Positions 54,201 to 62,387 of a stretch of DNA of 64,000 bases are shown here, in pieces. Location of the stretch: assembly GCF_000739775.1 (NCBI RefSeq), contig NZ_BBJH01000024.1, positions 62,001 to 126,000 of the forward strand. Direction: 5' to 3'. The stretch comes from Paraburkholderia heleia NBRC 101817 (GTDB lineage: Bacteria; Pseudomonadota; Gammaproteobacteria; Burkholderiales; Burkholderiaceae). The notes beneath the pieces were generated by a model. It worked only from the letters and a program-made list of their open reading frames with translations. It ran no database searches and had not been told where the DNA came from. The position numbers and the translations under genes are program-made. Positions within the stretch are counted from its first letter, which is position 1; each line of letters opens with the position of its first letter.

Positions 54201-56093
54201 ATGCGACTAAAAATTGGCGAACTGGCGAAGAAGGCGGGATTGAGCGTCCGGGCCCTGCATCACTATGATGCGATCGGGCTACTGTCGCCGTCGCAGCGCA
54301 CCGACGGTGGCGCGCGCCTGTATGGGAGGAGCGACCTGATTCGGCTGCATCGTATCGAGGCGCTGAAACGGTTCGGGTATTCGCTCCCGGACATCAAGGC
54401 CAGCCTAGATGGTCAACTGACTGGCGTGCCGCTACAGCTTCTGCAGCGCCAGATCAAGGAACTCGACACGCAAGCATTGCGCGCGCAGCGCCTCAGTCGC
54501 CACTTGCAACACCTTGTGGACATGATCGCCGCCGGCAGCGAGATCGCGGCGACCGACTGGCTGAACGCTTTGGAGCTGATGAACATGTACCAAAAACATC
54601 TTGACGACGACGAACTCGATGCGCTGCTGGCATCCGGGCCGGATACGGTGGCGCCGACGGATCCGTCGTGGTCCGCGCTCATCGACAAGGTCCACGTTGC
54701 CGTGCAGCAGGCCCTACCGACCGAAAGCGACGCCGCACAGGCACTGGCCTGGCGCTGGATCAGGCTCGTGGTCCAAATGACCCGCAACGACCCGGCACTC
54801 GCCACCAAGCTGATGATGATGCAGCTCGGCGAGCCGCGCGCCCGACAAATCGTCGGCATCACGGCGGAAATGCTGGAATGGATCGACGAAGCGTTCACGC
54901 ACGCACGCTGCGCACTGTTCGCCAGGTACCTCAGTCCAGCGCAGGCCGACGAGGTGCGGCGTCGCCAGTTTGCCACCGCGAAAAGTCAAGCATGGCCGGC
55001 GCTGGTGGTCAAACTGAGGGAACAGATGGAAGCGGGTGTCCACGCCGGTGCCGCGCCGGTGCAGGCGATCGTCAAGCGCTGGCAACAACTGTTTCTCGAC
55101 AGTTTTTGCGGAGACGACGCGGTCCTGGAGGCGCGCGTGCGCGATGCCTTGATGCGCGAACCGGATCTACAACTGGGCATCGGTCTCGACGATTCGCTGT
55201 TGGCCTATTTGCACAAAGCGTATATCGTCGGCAACGACATGACACCGGTCAACGCCGGACCCAAGCCGAGCGCGTTGATGGTTGCGACGCAACGGGCCGC
55301 ACATCAACTGCTTGATTGGCCGTTGGTGCTCGACGATCCCATTGCGCTGACTGTCCTCGGCGTGGCCGAAGCACGGGCATTGCGTGACGACATCGATAGA
55401 TTTCGTCATCCGATATCGGTGGGAATGCGTAGTTCGGTAGTCGTACGCAGCCGGCTTGCCGACGACGTGTGGACCGGGGCTACCGAACGCGGCATTCGCC
55501 AGTATGTTGTGCTCGGGGCGGGACTCGATACCAGCGCGTACCGGCACCCCGATGCGTCGGGTCATATCTTCGAGGTTGACCTGCCAGCGACGCAAGAGTG
55601 GAAGCAGGCGCGCCTGCGTGAGGCAGGCATTGCGGTGCCGCCGTCACTGCATTTTGTGCCTGTTGACTTCGAGAGCGTCGGTCTTGCGGAGGGGTTGGCG
55701 CGTGCCGGTTTCAATGCTGCAGCACCAGCCATTTTCAGTTGGCTCGGCGTAACGATGTATCTCGACGAGGCCGCAGTCGTTGAGACCTTGCGCTTCATCG
55801 CTGGCTGCGCCAAAGGCAGTGCGGTCCTGTTCGAATATGTGATGCCACTTTCGAGCTTGCCGCCGATCATGCGTATCGCGATGGAGCAGTTGACGGCGCA
55901 ATTCGCCGAGCGTGGCGAGCCGTGGAAGAGCTTCTTTGAACCGGCCGTCCTGGCCGAGATGCTGAATGAATTGGGCTTCAGCCATAGCAGCACATGGACT
56001 CCGGACGCATTAAACCAGAGTTATCTCGCAAACCGTACCGACGGACTGCGTATCGGTGCGACACCCGCACGTCTGGTTCTGGCAACGGTCTGA
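54201..56093 (+). CDS. MerR-type regulator fused to a class I SAM-dependent methyltransferase
   Basis: A 630-residue protein with three parts. Residues 1-70 are a MerR winged helix (LKIGELAKKAGLSVRALHHY, then DLIRLHRIEALKRFGYSLPD). Residues 75-350 are a helical region resembling the TipAS-like effector part of MerR proteins with many Leu/Ala helices. The C-terminus, from about 375, is a leucine carboxyl methyltransferase-like domain (TIGR00027 type): SVGMRSSVVVRSRLADD, the SAM motif QYVVLGAGLDTSAYR near 436-450, IFEVDLPATQEWKQARL and FSWLGVTMYLDEAAVVETL. GGAAGGC precedes the ATG at 54201; an upstream in-frame ATG at 54090 is less likely. It may regulate genes in response to an effector or to methylation, but the role is not known. 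Confidence 0.9.
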   Translation: MRLKIGELAKKAGLSVRALHHYDAIGLLSPSQRTDGGARLYGRSDLIRLHRIEALKRFGYSLPDIKASLDGQLTGVPLQLLQRQIKELDTQALRAQRLSRHLQHLVDMIAAGSEIAATDWLNALELMNMYQKHLDDDELDALLASGPDTVAPTDPSWSALIDKVHVAVQQALPTESDAAQALAWRWIRLVVQMTRNDPALATKLMMMQLGEPRARQIVGITAEMLEWIDEAFTHARCALFARYLSPAQADEVRRRQFATAKSQAWPALVVKLREQMEAGVHAGAAPVQAIVKRWQQLFLDSFCGDDAVLEARVRDALMREPDLQLGIGLDDSLLAYLHKAYIVGNDMTPVNAGPKPSALMVATQRAAHQLLDWPLVLDDPIALTVLGVAEARALRDDIDRFRHPISVGMRSSVVVRSRLADDVWTGATERGIRQYVVLGAGLDTSAYRHPDASGHIFEVDLPATQEWKQARLREAGIAVPPSLHFVPVDFESVGLAEGLARAGFNAAAPAIFSWLGVTMYLDEAAVVETLRFIAGCAKGSAVLFEYVMPLSSLPPIMRIAMEQLTAQFAERGEPWKSFFEPAVLAEMLNELGFSHSSTWTPDALNQSYLANRTDGLRIGATPARLVLATV

Positions 56094-56431
56094 AAATTCA
56101 TCCTGGCTGGGGTGATCCAGATCCCGATCCAGGTAAGCCTCACTAGACGCTTCGACGCCGCGCCGATCTCCAACGTCTACTTCGGGGACCATTGAAAGAC
56201 CGTAGTGGTCAAGTTATGCCTTTTCCATGAAAAGCGCGACCGAGGCGATCGGCGCACTCGACTGTGGGGCACAGTGCGGCGGCCATGAAGGTACGTTCGA
56301 CATTGCCGCGCAGTTCGTTGACAATAAGTTCAGTGATCGCGCCAAGCCGTCGGGATGAGGAAATGACGCACGGAGCACGATGGCTGATTAGCTTATGCGC
56401 AAAGGACTAATTTTGACGAGGAAATAACCGT
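56094..56431. other. Region without a recognised gene
   Basis: About 340 bases between the fusion gene and the cupin gene. A 43-codon plus-strand open frame from 56228 has no clear ribosome binding site or relatives. AGGAAATAA just before 56432 is the ribosome binding site of the cupin gene. Confidence 0.45.
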
Positions 56432-56773
56432 ATGAAAATAGATGCATTTGCCTTCGGCACGACCAACTGGGCGGAAGTCGAGACAACGGAACACAGAGGG
56501 GAAACCGGCGTAGCTTATTGGCGCACACGATTTTTTGGTGAAAAGCCGAATCAAATCCGAGTGCGGATGGTGGAATATACCCCTGGCTATCTTGCGGACC
56601 ATTGGTGCCAAAAAGGGCACGTTCTTTTCTGCCTGGAAGGCGAGTTGGAAACAACCCTCGAAGATGGACGGAAATTCGTTTTGACAACCGGCATGAGTTA
56701 CCAGGTTGGCGATAACGTGGAGCCACACCAGTCCTATACGAAGACGGGTGCCAAGCTCTTCATCGTTGACTGA
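56432..56773 (+). CDS. DHCW-motif cupin protein
   Basis: A 113-residue single-domain beta-barrel protein. The N-terminal text MKIDAFAFGTTNWAEVETTE and the motif YLADHWCQKGHVLFCLEGEL (the DHxCxxGH signature) place it in the DHCW cupin family; GMSYQVGDNVEPHQSYT completes the second cupin motif. The metal and substrate are unknown. GAGGAAAT before the ATG supports the start. A leftward hydrolase pseudogene lies just beyond its stop. Confidence 0.9.
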   Translation: MKIDAFAFGTTNWAEVETTEHRGETGVAYWRTRFFGEKPNQIRVRMVEYTPGYLADHWCQKGHVLFCLEGELETTLEDGRKFVLTTGMSYQVGDNVEPHQSYTKTGAKLFIVD

Positions 56774-57290
56774 GCGGCCGCTATTGAGCGACCGTCCTGC
56801 CTTACGCGAGGCCGTCCCCTCTCCAGGCAGGAAACGCAACAACGCCGCCACAATCGCTTCCGGAGCGTCCTCTTGTACGAGATGCCCGGCGTTGGCAATC
56901 ACTTGCAGTTGGGCACCGGGGATAGTGCGCTGCAACTGTCGACCGCGCTCCGCAGGAATCCATTGATCGTCTTCGCCTCAAGTCACCAACGTTTGGCAGC
57001 GCACCTTTGAGTACGGCGGGGAAACCTCCTCGGTGTAGCGCTGATCCATCTGCGCAATCTGGCGGTAAAACGCTGCTTGCCCCACTGTTCCGAGCCAGGG
57101 TAGTACATAGGGGCGGAGCTCCTCGTCAGAGACAGAACGATGTATGGCACCGCGCACGTAAGCAGGCACGATGGCTTGGTGAATATAGATTTGCATCGTA
57201 CGCCAGCGCAAGCGATCGTAGCGGTCGGTCGTCGTGCGCTCACCGGCCAGGACCGGCCGGTCGCGTCGGTACAACGTGGGACCGCTCTTG
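56774..57290 (-). pseudogene. Alpha/beta-hydrolase gene, 5' truncated, with an in-frame TGA
   Basis: Leftward text AYVRGAIHRSVSDEELRPYV, QAAFYRQIAQMDQRYTEE, then CQTLVT is followed by TGA, after which GEDDQWIPAERGRQLQRTIP and QVIANAGHLVQEDAPEAIVA (late Asp and catalytic His) continue in the same frame. The family reads W before GEDD, so TGG has become TGA. About 130 N-terminal residues with the nucleophile are missing, and the natural stop seems lost, the frame running on under the cupin gene. Confidence 0.65.
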
Positions 57291-57489
57291 AGCCGGAAAC
57301 CGCCTGTCGACGAGTTTCATGACCTGGATGCCGGTGCAGCCTGGTCTCAAGCCGTTGTCAGATCTGATGACACTGCTGCATCGGTGGGGAATCGGCTACG
57401 TCCGAGCGTGGCGCACTGATAATGCCTCAACAAGGGGGCTGCTGCACCCCGCGTCCGCTCCAGGATGTTGAGGTGGCGTCGAAGGAGAC

Positions 57490-58023
57490 TCACGAAACGT
57501 CACTTGCCAGCACCGCGACATTCACGTTCGGCAAGCGATTCAGCATATTCGGTGACAGTAGCAACTTGGCCGCGCGCACACCTGCTCCCATCACAACCTG
57601 CTCGCGCTGCATGACCGCCTCATCGACGAGCACGACCCAGTCTTTGGGCGCGCCAAAAGCGGTGATGCCACCGAATTCCATGCCCGTCAACTCGACGGCG
57701 ACCTCACGTTTGGCAAACGAGAGGCGCTGTGCGCCGAGTTCGGCCTTGACGGCCCCATTGATATCGAGCCGCCGCGATCCAAGCGTCACTACAGCCGCGT
57801 GGTGGTCCGCCCCATCCTTCCGGTAACGCAGGACGATCGTATTGGCGCAGTCCTCGAGGCTGAAGCCGTAGCGCTCGCTGAATTGCGTCGTGTCAGACGC
57901 CTCGCTGTCGACGAGAAAGACCGTAATGTCGTTGCCGGTCAATTCCGCAGCGACCTGTCCCGGCAAGTATTGGTCATATTCCGATTCGGGAACAACGTTT
58001 AGATTGCGCAACAGCTCGCTCAT
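57490..58023 (-). CDS. YbaK/EbsC-family aminoacyl-tRNA deacylase
   Basis: A 177-residue protein of the YbaK/ProX type that removes wrongly attached amino acids from tRNA. Marks are ANTIVLRYRKDGADHHAAVV, the conserved Lys and Gly in VKAELGAQRLSFAKREVAVELTG, GGITAFGAPKDWVVLVDEAV with the GxxxPxG-like GAP turn, and an end in NVNVAVLASDVS. GGAG precedes the ATG at 58023. It is followed leftward by about 200 bases of non-coding sequence. The exact misacylated tRNA is unknown; the subtype is the looser YbaK-associated domain rather than classical YbaK. Confidence 0.88.
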   Translation of the reverse strand: MSELLRNLNVVPESEYDQYLPGQVAAELTGNDITVFLVDSEASDTTQFSERYGFSLEDCANTIVLRYRKDGADHHAAVVTLGSRRLDINGAVKAELGAQRLSFAKREVAVELTGMEFGGITAFGAPKDWVVLVDEAVMQREQVVMGAGVRAAKLLLSPNMLNRLPNVNVAVLASDVS

Positions 58024-58042
58024 TTTTACCACTCCATTCGGA

Positions 58043-58480
58043 CTAACGACGCCCCAGCAGATTGACGAAGACAACGCCGCCAATCACCATCAAGCCTCCA
58101 CACAGCATGAGCGGGCCAGGATGCTCTCCCGTCAAGGCGACTGGCAACAAGGTCGCGACAGCCGGTGTCAAATACAGGAAATTCGCAGCCCGTGCCGCCC
58201 CAAAATGGCCGAGGGCAAATCTCCACGTTGCGTACCCGATCGCCGCCGGGAACACACGAGGCACGCCAACAGCGAGGACTGTCTTCCCGCTGGCCACGGA
58301 CAGCAATGATATCGCAGCGGCCAACCACGGCGACAAACAGAGCGCGCCCGAGCGCAGTGTAAACGCAGCACTCGGTAAGGCACCGTAGCGTGAAACAAGC
58401 GGCCTGTGCAGCACAAAAAGACGGCGCAGCAAAATGCAGCCGCAAAAATCAGGCTTGCCCGTGACGGCGACCGCAAGACC
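58043..58480 (-). pseudogene. Decayed EamA (DMT) transporter gene
   Basis: The second half of an EamA protein is readable leftward: VLHRPLVSRYGALPSAAFTL, ALGHFGAARAANFLYLTPAV, LMLCGGLMVIGGVVFVNLLG, with the stop at 58043. The preceding helix is found in another frame (ASLIFAAAFCCAVFL), placing a frameshift near 58410, and the first half is not recognisable. It lies 20 bases downstream of the deacylase start on the same strand, before the start; it probably once formed an operon with that gene. Confidence 0.65.
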
Positions 58481-58540
58481 CGGCAGGAGCGCAGAGCTGG
58501 AAGTACGTGAGAGAGTTACGGTATTCATCCCGTGATCTTG

Positions 58541-58938
58541 CCCTTCACCGGGATGCAATCCGTACACGCAGGAGCAGTTACCACGCGAAACCATGTCTGG
58601 CTCTACTCTGGAATTTGCTATGCGGATCACATTGCCGGGAATTAGACAATTTGCCTTTCTGGTGGCGTTAGGTGCAGGTAGCGCGAGCGCGCTTGCGAAG
58701 ATTCCAGGTGTTGCATCGACCGGTTGAATCCGCTGCCATCCTTGGCCGCTGGCTTATGCCATAACCCGGACATCCAGACGGCCATTCGTCTCCCCGTAAC
58801 GGCCGCTCCTGAACCTTGGCGCCACGAGGCTTTCAATGGCGGAGTAGAAGATTACCAATTGTTTCAATGTCGCAAGATAACTTGCAGCCAATCGAGGTTA
58901 TGCTTCGCGCACCAGGGACAAAACAAAAGGTGCTCGAA
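58541..58938. other. Intergenic region upstream of a lipoprotein gene
   Basis: About 400 bases. Short open frames on both strands (plus from 58592, minus 58642-58836) lack ribosome binding sites and family likeness. The rightward lipoprotein promoter should lie in the last 150 bases. Confidence 0.4.
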
Positions 58939-60111
58939 ATGAAGGGCATGCATAAAGCACTAATCGCCGCTATTTTTGCGTCGGCCGCCCTCGCAGCCTG
59001 CGGTGGAGGAGGAGGGAGCAGCAACAATAGTGGAAGTACCCCAACCGGCACCATAAACGTCCAGATGACCGACGCGCCCTCGTGCGGCTTCGACCACGTC
59101 TACGTAACAGTAAGCCAGGTGGGCATTAACGCCAGTTCGAGCGCCGGCGACAACGACAGCGGGTGGACCAACATCACGCTCGCGTCCCCGCAGAAGATCG
59201 ATCTCCTTTCGCTGACGAACGGCACGATGGCAACCCTCGGTCAGGCTACGCTGACCGCGGGCCGATATCAGCAGGTGCGGCTCGTCCTTGCCCAGAACCA
59301 GGGGAACACGGTGGCCAATTCGGTCGTGGTGTCGGGAACGACCAGCGAGCAGCCACTCGCCACGCCCAGCGCAACCCAAAGCGGCCTCAAGATCATTCGT
59401 CCGTTTGACGTGCCCGCGAATGCAACGGTCGATCTCGTGCTCGACTTCAATGCCTGCAAGTCGGTTGTTCAGAAGGGCAACGGCTCGTACGCCCTGAAGC
59501 CCGTGATTACAGCGACGCCGACCACCGTCACCGGCCTGATTGACGGCTATGTCGCAACGGCTGAGGCCGGCGCCACGGTGTATGCCGAACAGAACGGCAA
59601 GGTCGTGAGTGGCACAGTGGCGGACAGCACGGGCCACTTCGTGTTTTCGACACTGGTGCAGAGCTCGACCAACGGCAACTACGACATCGTGATCGTGCAA
59701 CCCAACGAGGCCACGGGGATCATTGCTTCCGTTCCCGTTGTCGTAGGCGCGACGACCCACGTGTCAACGGCAAACCAACCGATTGCGCTTGCCGCCTCGG
59801 CAATGAATACCGTGAGCGGCACCGTCACGGCATCGGCGGACGCGAGTTTGCGTGCGCTTCAGACGACATCGGCAGGTGTGTACGAGATTGCATCGGCGAA
59901 CGCAAATCTGGATACAGGTGCGTATACAACGAGCCTGCCCGTGGCGGCGCCGATGACCGGCGTCTATAACGGCACATTGCCTGTGAGCCTGACCACAGCG
60001 GCGGCGGCCGGCCAGTACACAGTCGAAGCGGACGCGGCCTCCGGCGCTACGCAATCGACCGCCGTCAACATCACGGGTGGAAGTCTAACCAACGTGAACT
60101 TCACTTTCTGA
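58939..60111 (+). CDS. DUF4382-containing lipoprotein
   Basis: A 390-residue exported protein. The signal ends in the lipobox LAAC followed by a run of six Gly and a Ser/Asn-rich linker. The first domain is DUF4382 (GTINVQMTDAPSCGFDHVYV, TVSQVGINASSS, IDLLSLTNGTMATLGQATL, YQQVRLVLAQNQGN), an Ig-like domain found in many bacterial cell-surface proteins, and it contains two Cys that may bond. A carboxypeptidase regulatory-like repeat region follows (VTGLIDGYVATAEAGATVYA, SGTVTASADAS). The start at 58939 is chosen because AAAGGTG lies seven bases upstream. A hairpin and a second, tiny lipoprotein gene follow. Confidence 0.88.
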   Translation: MKGMHKALIAAIFASAALAACGGGGGSSNNSGSTPTGTINVQMTDAPSCGFDHVYVTVSQVGINASSSAGDNDSGWTNITLASPQKIDLLSLTNGTMATLGQATLTAGRYQQVRLVLAQNQGNTVANSVVVSGTTSEQPLATPSATQSGLKIIRPFDVPANATVDLVLDFNACKSVVQKGNGSYALKPVITATPTTVTGLIDGYVATAEAGATVYAEQNGKVVSGTVADSTGHFVFSTLVQSSTNGNYDIVIVQPNEATGIIASVPVVVGATTHVSTANQPIALAASAMNTVSGTVTASADASLRALQTTSAGVYEIASANANLDTGAYTTSLPVAAPMTGVYNGTLPVSLTTAAAAGQYTVEADAASGATQSTAVNITGGSLTNVNFTF

Positions 60112-60126
60112 GTACTGCAAGATGAC

Positions 60127-60146
60127 GAAGGGGCGATCGCCCCTTC
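60127..60146. terminator. Perfect 20-base palindrome between two lipoprotein genes
   Basis: GAAGGGGCGATCGCCCCTTC begins 15 bases after the stop of the DUF4382 gene and ends 16 before the next ATG. Its GC-rich stem could end or slow transcription; the following TCTTC is only weakly T-rich. It contains GCGATCGC, and a protein-binding role is also possible. Confidence 0.5.
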
Positions 60147-60162
60147 TCTTCGGGGGACGATC

Positions 60163-60318
60163 ATGAAAAGAATCATCATCGCTTTGGCAATTGCTTCCGG
60201 TACGCTGGCTAGCTGTGCCGTATACGTGCCGGGAGAGCCAGGCGTAGCCGCACCGCCGCAAGGCGGTCCAGGCAATGGGTTCTGTCCGCCGGGGCAAGCC
60301 AGGAAAGGCAACTGCTGA
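60163..60318 (+). CDS. Small lipoprotein, 51 residues
   Basis: MKRIIIALAIASGTLASCAV carries a basic N-terminus, a hydrophobic helix and the lipobox LASC with Cys18. The mature part is short, Pro/Gly-rich and ends CPPGQARKGNC with two further Cys. GGGGGACGATC precedes the ATG; GGGG is a weak ribosome binding site. It follows the DUF4382 lipoprotein gene on the same strand. Small lipoproteins of this type are common in Burkholderiaceae with no known role. Confidence 0.7.
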   Translation: MKRIIIALAIASGTLASCAVYVPGEPGVAAPPQGGPGNGFCPPGQARKGNC

Positions 60319-60324
60319 GAAGAC

Positions 60325-60627
60325 TCGCCGCGTGGCAGCCTCGTCCTGCGCGGTAAAAGCTACAATGAGGAGATCCTGCGTCCGGTAGTCGTGACGCAGC
60401 TGCCGCGCAACGACGAATCCGTCCATGCCGTGCATGTTGATATCCAGAATCACTATCTCAGGTGTCCATTCGTGCAAGGCAACGAACGCCGCCGAGCCAG
60501 TGAACACGAACCGGGCATCGTACCCCGCAAGAGAAAGCAGCATGGTGGCGGATTCGGCTCCGTCGAGGTGATCGTCCACGACAAGCAGCCGGCGGCGTGA
60601 CCGGGTTGGCGCGCGCAAGCTTCGCAT
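60325..60627 (-). pseudogene. Truncated response-regulator receiver domain gene
   Basis: Leftward text RRLLVVDDHLDGAESATMLL, the phospho-acceptor in VILDINMHGMDGFVVARQLR, and LLIVAFTAQDEAATRR form about 100 of the usual 120 receiver residues. After ATRR the last strand and helix with the conserved Lys are missing and the frame runs antisense to the small lipoprotein gene, ending at 60085. It is divergent from the histidine kinase at 60783, which is likely its former partner. Confidence 0.6.
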
Positions 60628-60782
60628 AGTCCAGCGTGCGGTGCCGAGGGATAGCGGCATTTTCGGCAATACGGCCCAGTTCGTCTGAAGTTTGTGCGCA
60701 TCGGCTGTTCCAGCTACAACGCAAGCGCGGCTACAACAATAAAAACTGCGTGTACGGCCCGCATCGCGGGCGGGAGGAACCC

Positions 60783-61910
60783 ATGACCCTGTCGGACTTC
60801 ATTGAAGCAAACCTGACCGAGCTGATCGATGACTGGACGGCGTATGCCCGCAGGCTCAGCGCGGAAGGAAGCGCTCTGAACGTAGACCAGTTGCGTAACT
60901 CGGTCCGTGACCTCCTCGTTCGCATTGCGGCCGATATGCGCGAAACGCAGACTGCGGCGCAGCAGACAGCCAAATCGCTCGGCGACCGGCCTCCTTCAGA
61001 GTCCGGATTCAACGAAACAGCGCACAGGCATGCCGACGATCGTCTCGCTCAGGGCTTCGGAATTAACGAGGTGGTGGCGGAATACCGCGCGATGCGCGCC
61101 AGCGTCCTGCGCAGGTGGCAAGGAGCATCGCAGCTCGATGCCTCGTCATTCCAGGAGATGGTTCGCTTTAACGAGGCGATTGACCAGATGCTCGCGGAAT
61201 CGGTTCGGCAGTATGCGCAACGAACCGAGCGCATCCGCGACCTGTTTGGCGGTGTGCTCGCACACGATTTGCGCTCGCCGCTCGGCGCAATCCTGAATTC
61301 GGTGGAGATCCTTCTGCGCGACAACGGTCTCTCGCCGCTCAGCGTTAAGGCGATCGCGCACGTGCAGCACGGTGCCGGACGCATGAAGCGAATGATCGAC
61401 GATCTCTTCCTCTTCACCCGCGCCCGCCTGGGCGACACACTCCCCCTCGAGCCCACGCCCCAGGATATGGGGCACATCTGCCAGGACGCAGCCGATGAAG
61501 TCCGTGCTGCGTTTCCGGACGCACAGATCGTGGTGCAACTGACGGGCGAACTCGATGGCAATTGGGACGCCGGCCGGATCAGCCAGTTGCTGGTCAACCT
61601 GATTTCGAACGCGGTTCAGCATGGATCGGGGAAGATATGCGTGAGAGCCACCGGGTTCGCAGATCGGGTGACCGTCGCCGTTTCGAATACAGGTAGACCC
61701 ATACCGGCGCAGTTGTTGCCGACGCTCTTCGACCCATTGACACGCGCGACCCGCACGCAAGGACGACAAGGCACGACTTCCGGCATGGGCCTCGGTCTTT
61801 ATATCTGCCGGAGCATCGCAGTCGCCCACAAGGGAACCATTCGGGCCGAATCGACGGAAAACGGGACGATTTTCACGCTGCAGGTGCCCCGTTTTCTGAT
61901 CTCGCCCTGA
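60783..61910 (+). CDS. Soluble sensor histidine kinase with RsbRD-like N-terminal domain
   Basis: A 375-residue kinase with no membrane helix. Residues 1-145 are helical and resemble the RsbRD N-terminal domain (SDFIEANLTELIDDWTAYARRL, GFGINEVVAEYRAMRASVLRRW). The dimerisation motif is GGVLAHDLRSPLGAILNSVE with His near residue 161, the N box is LVNLISNAVQHGSG, and the G2 box is GMGLGLYICRSIAVAHKGT. GGAGG before the ATG at 60783 fixes the start. It is divergent from a truncated receiver gene. The signal would be cytoplasmic; the present target regulator is not visible. Confidence 0.92.
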   Translation: MTLSDFIEANLTELIDDWTAYARRLSAEGSALNVDQLRNSVRDLLVRIAADMRETQTAAQQTAKSLGDRPPSESGFNETAHRHADDRLAQGFGINEVVAEYRAMRASVLRRWQGASQLDASSFQEMVRFNEAIDQMLAESVRQYAQRTERIRDLFGGVLAHDLRSPLGAILNSVEILLRDNGLSPLSVKAIAHVQHGAGRMKRMIDDLFLFTRARLGDTLPLEPTPQDMGHICQDAADEVRAAFPDAQIVVQLTGELDGNWDAGRISQLLVNLISNAVQHGSGKICVRATGFADRVTVAVSNTGRPIPAQLLPTLFDPLTRATRTQGRQGTTSGMGLGLYICRSIAVAHKGTIRAESTENGTIFTLQVPRFLISP

Positions 61911-62193
61911 CCAATTCGACTTGAGGTGCGCGCTTTCCAGGCGACCGGGTGCTGGTGCCCGCCTGTGAGGGCGAATCGCCCAGCCACTGCATGAATTCGC
62001 CCACATGCTGCGCCCAGAGGTCGGGACGAGTCATGGTGAAATGAAGTTCGTGAATGGAAAGACGGGAGCCGAGGTACGGCTGGGCTTTTTCGATCAGGAG
62101 ACGGGTGAGCAAATCGACGCGGCGGATCTGGCCATCAAGGAAGGCCCGGGGGCGGACGATCGGGTCCGTTGGCGCCTGTCTCAAGGTGAGCAA
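61908..62193 (-). pseudogene. Unrecognised 3' gene fragment
   Basis: The leftward frame RRVDLLTRLLIEKAQPYLGS and RLSIHELHFTMTRPDLWAQH then EFMQWLGD looks like real protein sequence with good helix patterns, but I do not recognise the family and the frame has no proper start (a TTG at 62193 without ribosome binding site). It overlaps the end of the kinase gene. I think it is the end of a lost gene. Confidence 0.35.
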
Positions 62194-62387
62194 CGCCGCC
62201 GGAAAGCATAATGTGAATCAATGAGATCTCTCGCGATAAACATCGCATCGGCCGCGATCCGCAGCGACGTCGCGCAGCTGATGGGAAGGAAAATAGCGAT
62301 CCGACAATGTCTCCGAATTAGAACTGCCTGAAACTTGCCATTGCGTAAGTGCAATGAAGTACTTCGTTTTGCCAACTACCGCGAACG
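62194..62387. other. Short intergenic region
   Basis: About 195 bases with an AT-rich part at 62290-62390 downstream of the convergent-facing LysR gene. No gene or clear terminator was seen. Confidence 0.3.

Noticed and set aside
56393..56935. 180-codon leftward open frame under the cupin gene
   Set aside because: Only its first 45 codons match a hydrolase end; the rest is antisense to the cupin and results from loss of the natural stop.
58592..58728. 45-codon plus-strand open frame with a signal-like start
   Set aside because: No ribosome binding site and no relatives known to me; the text could arise by chance.
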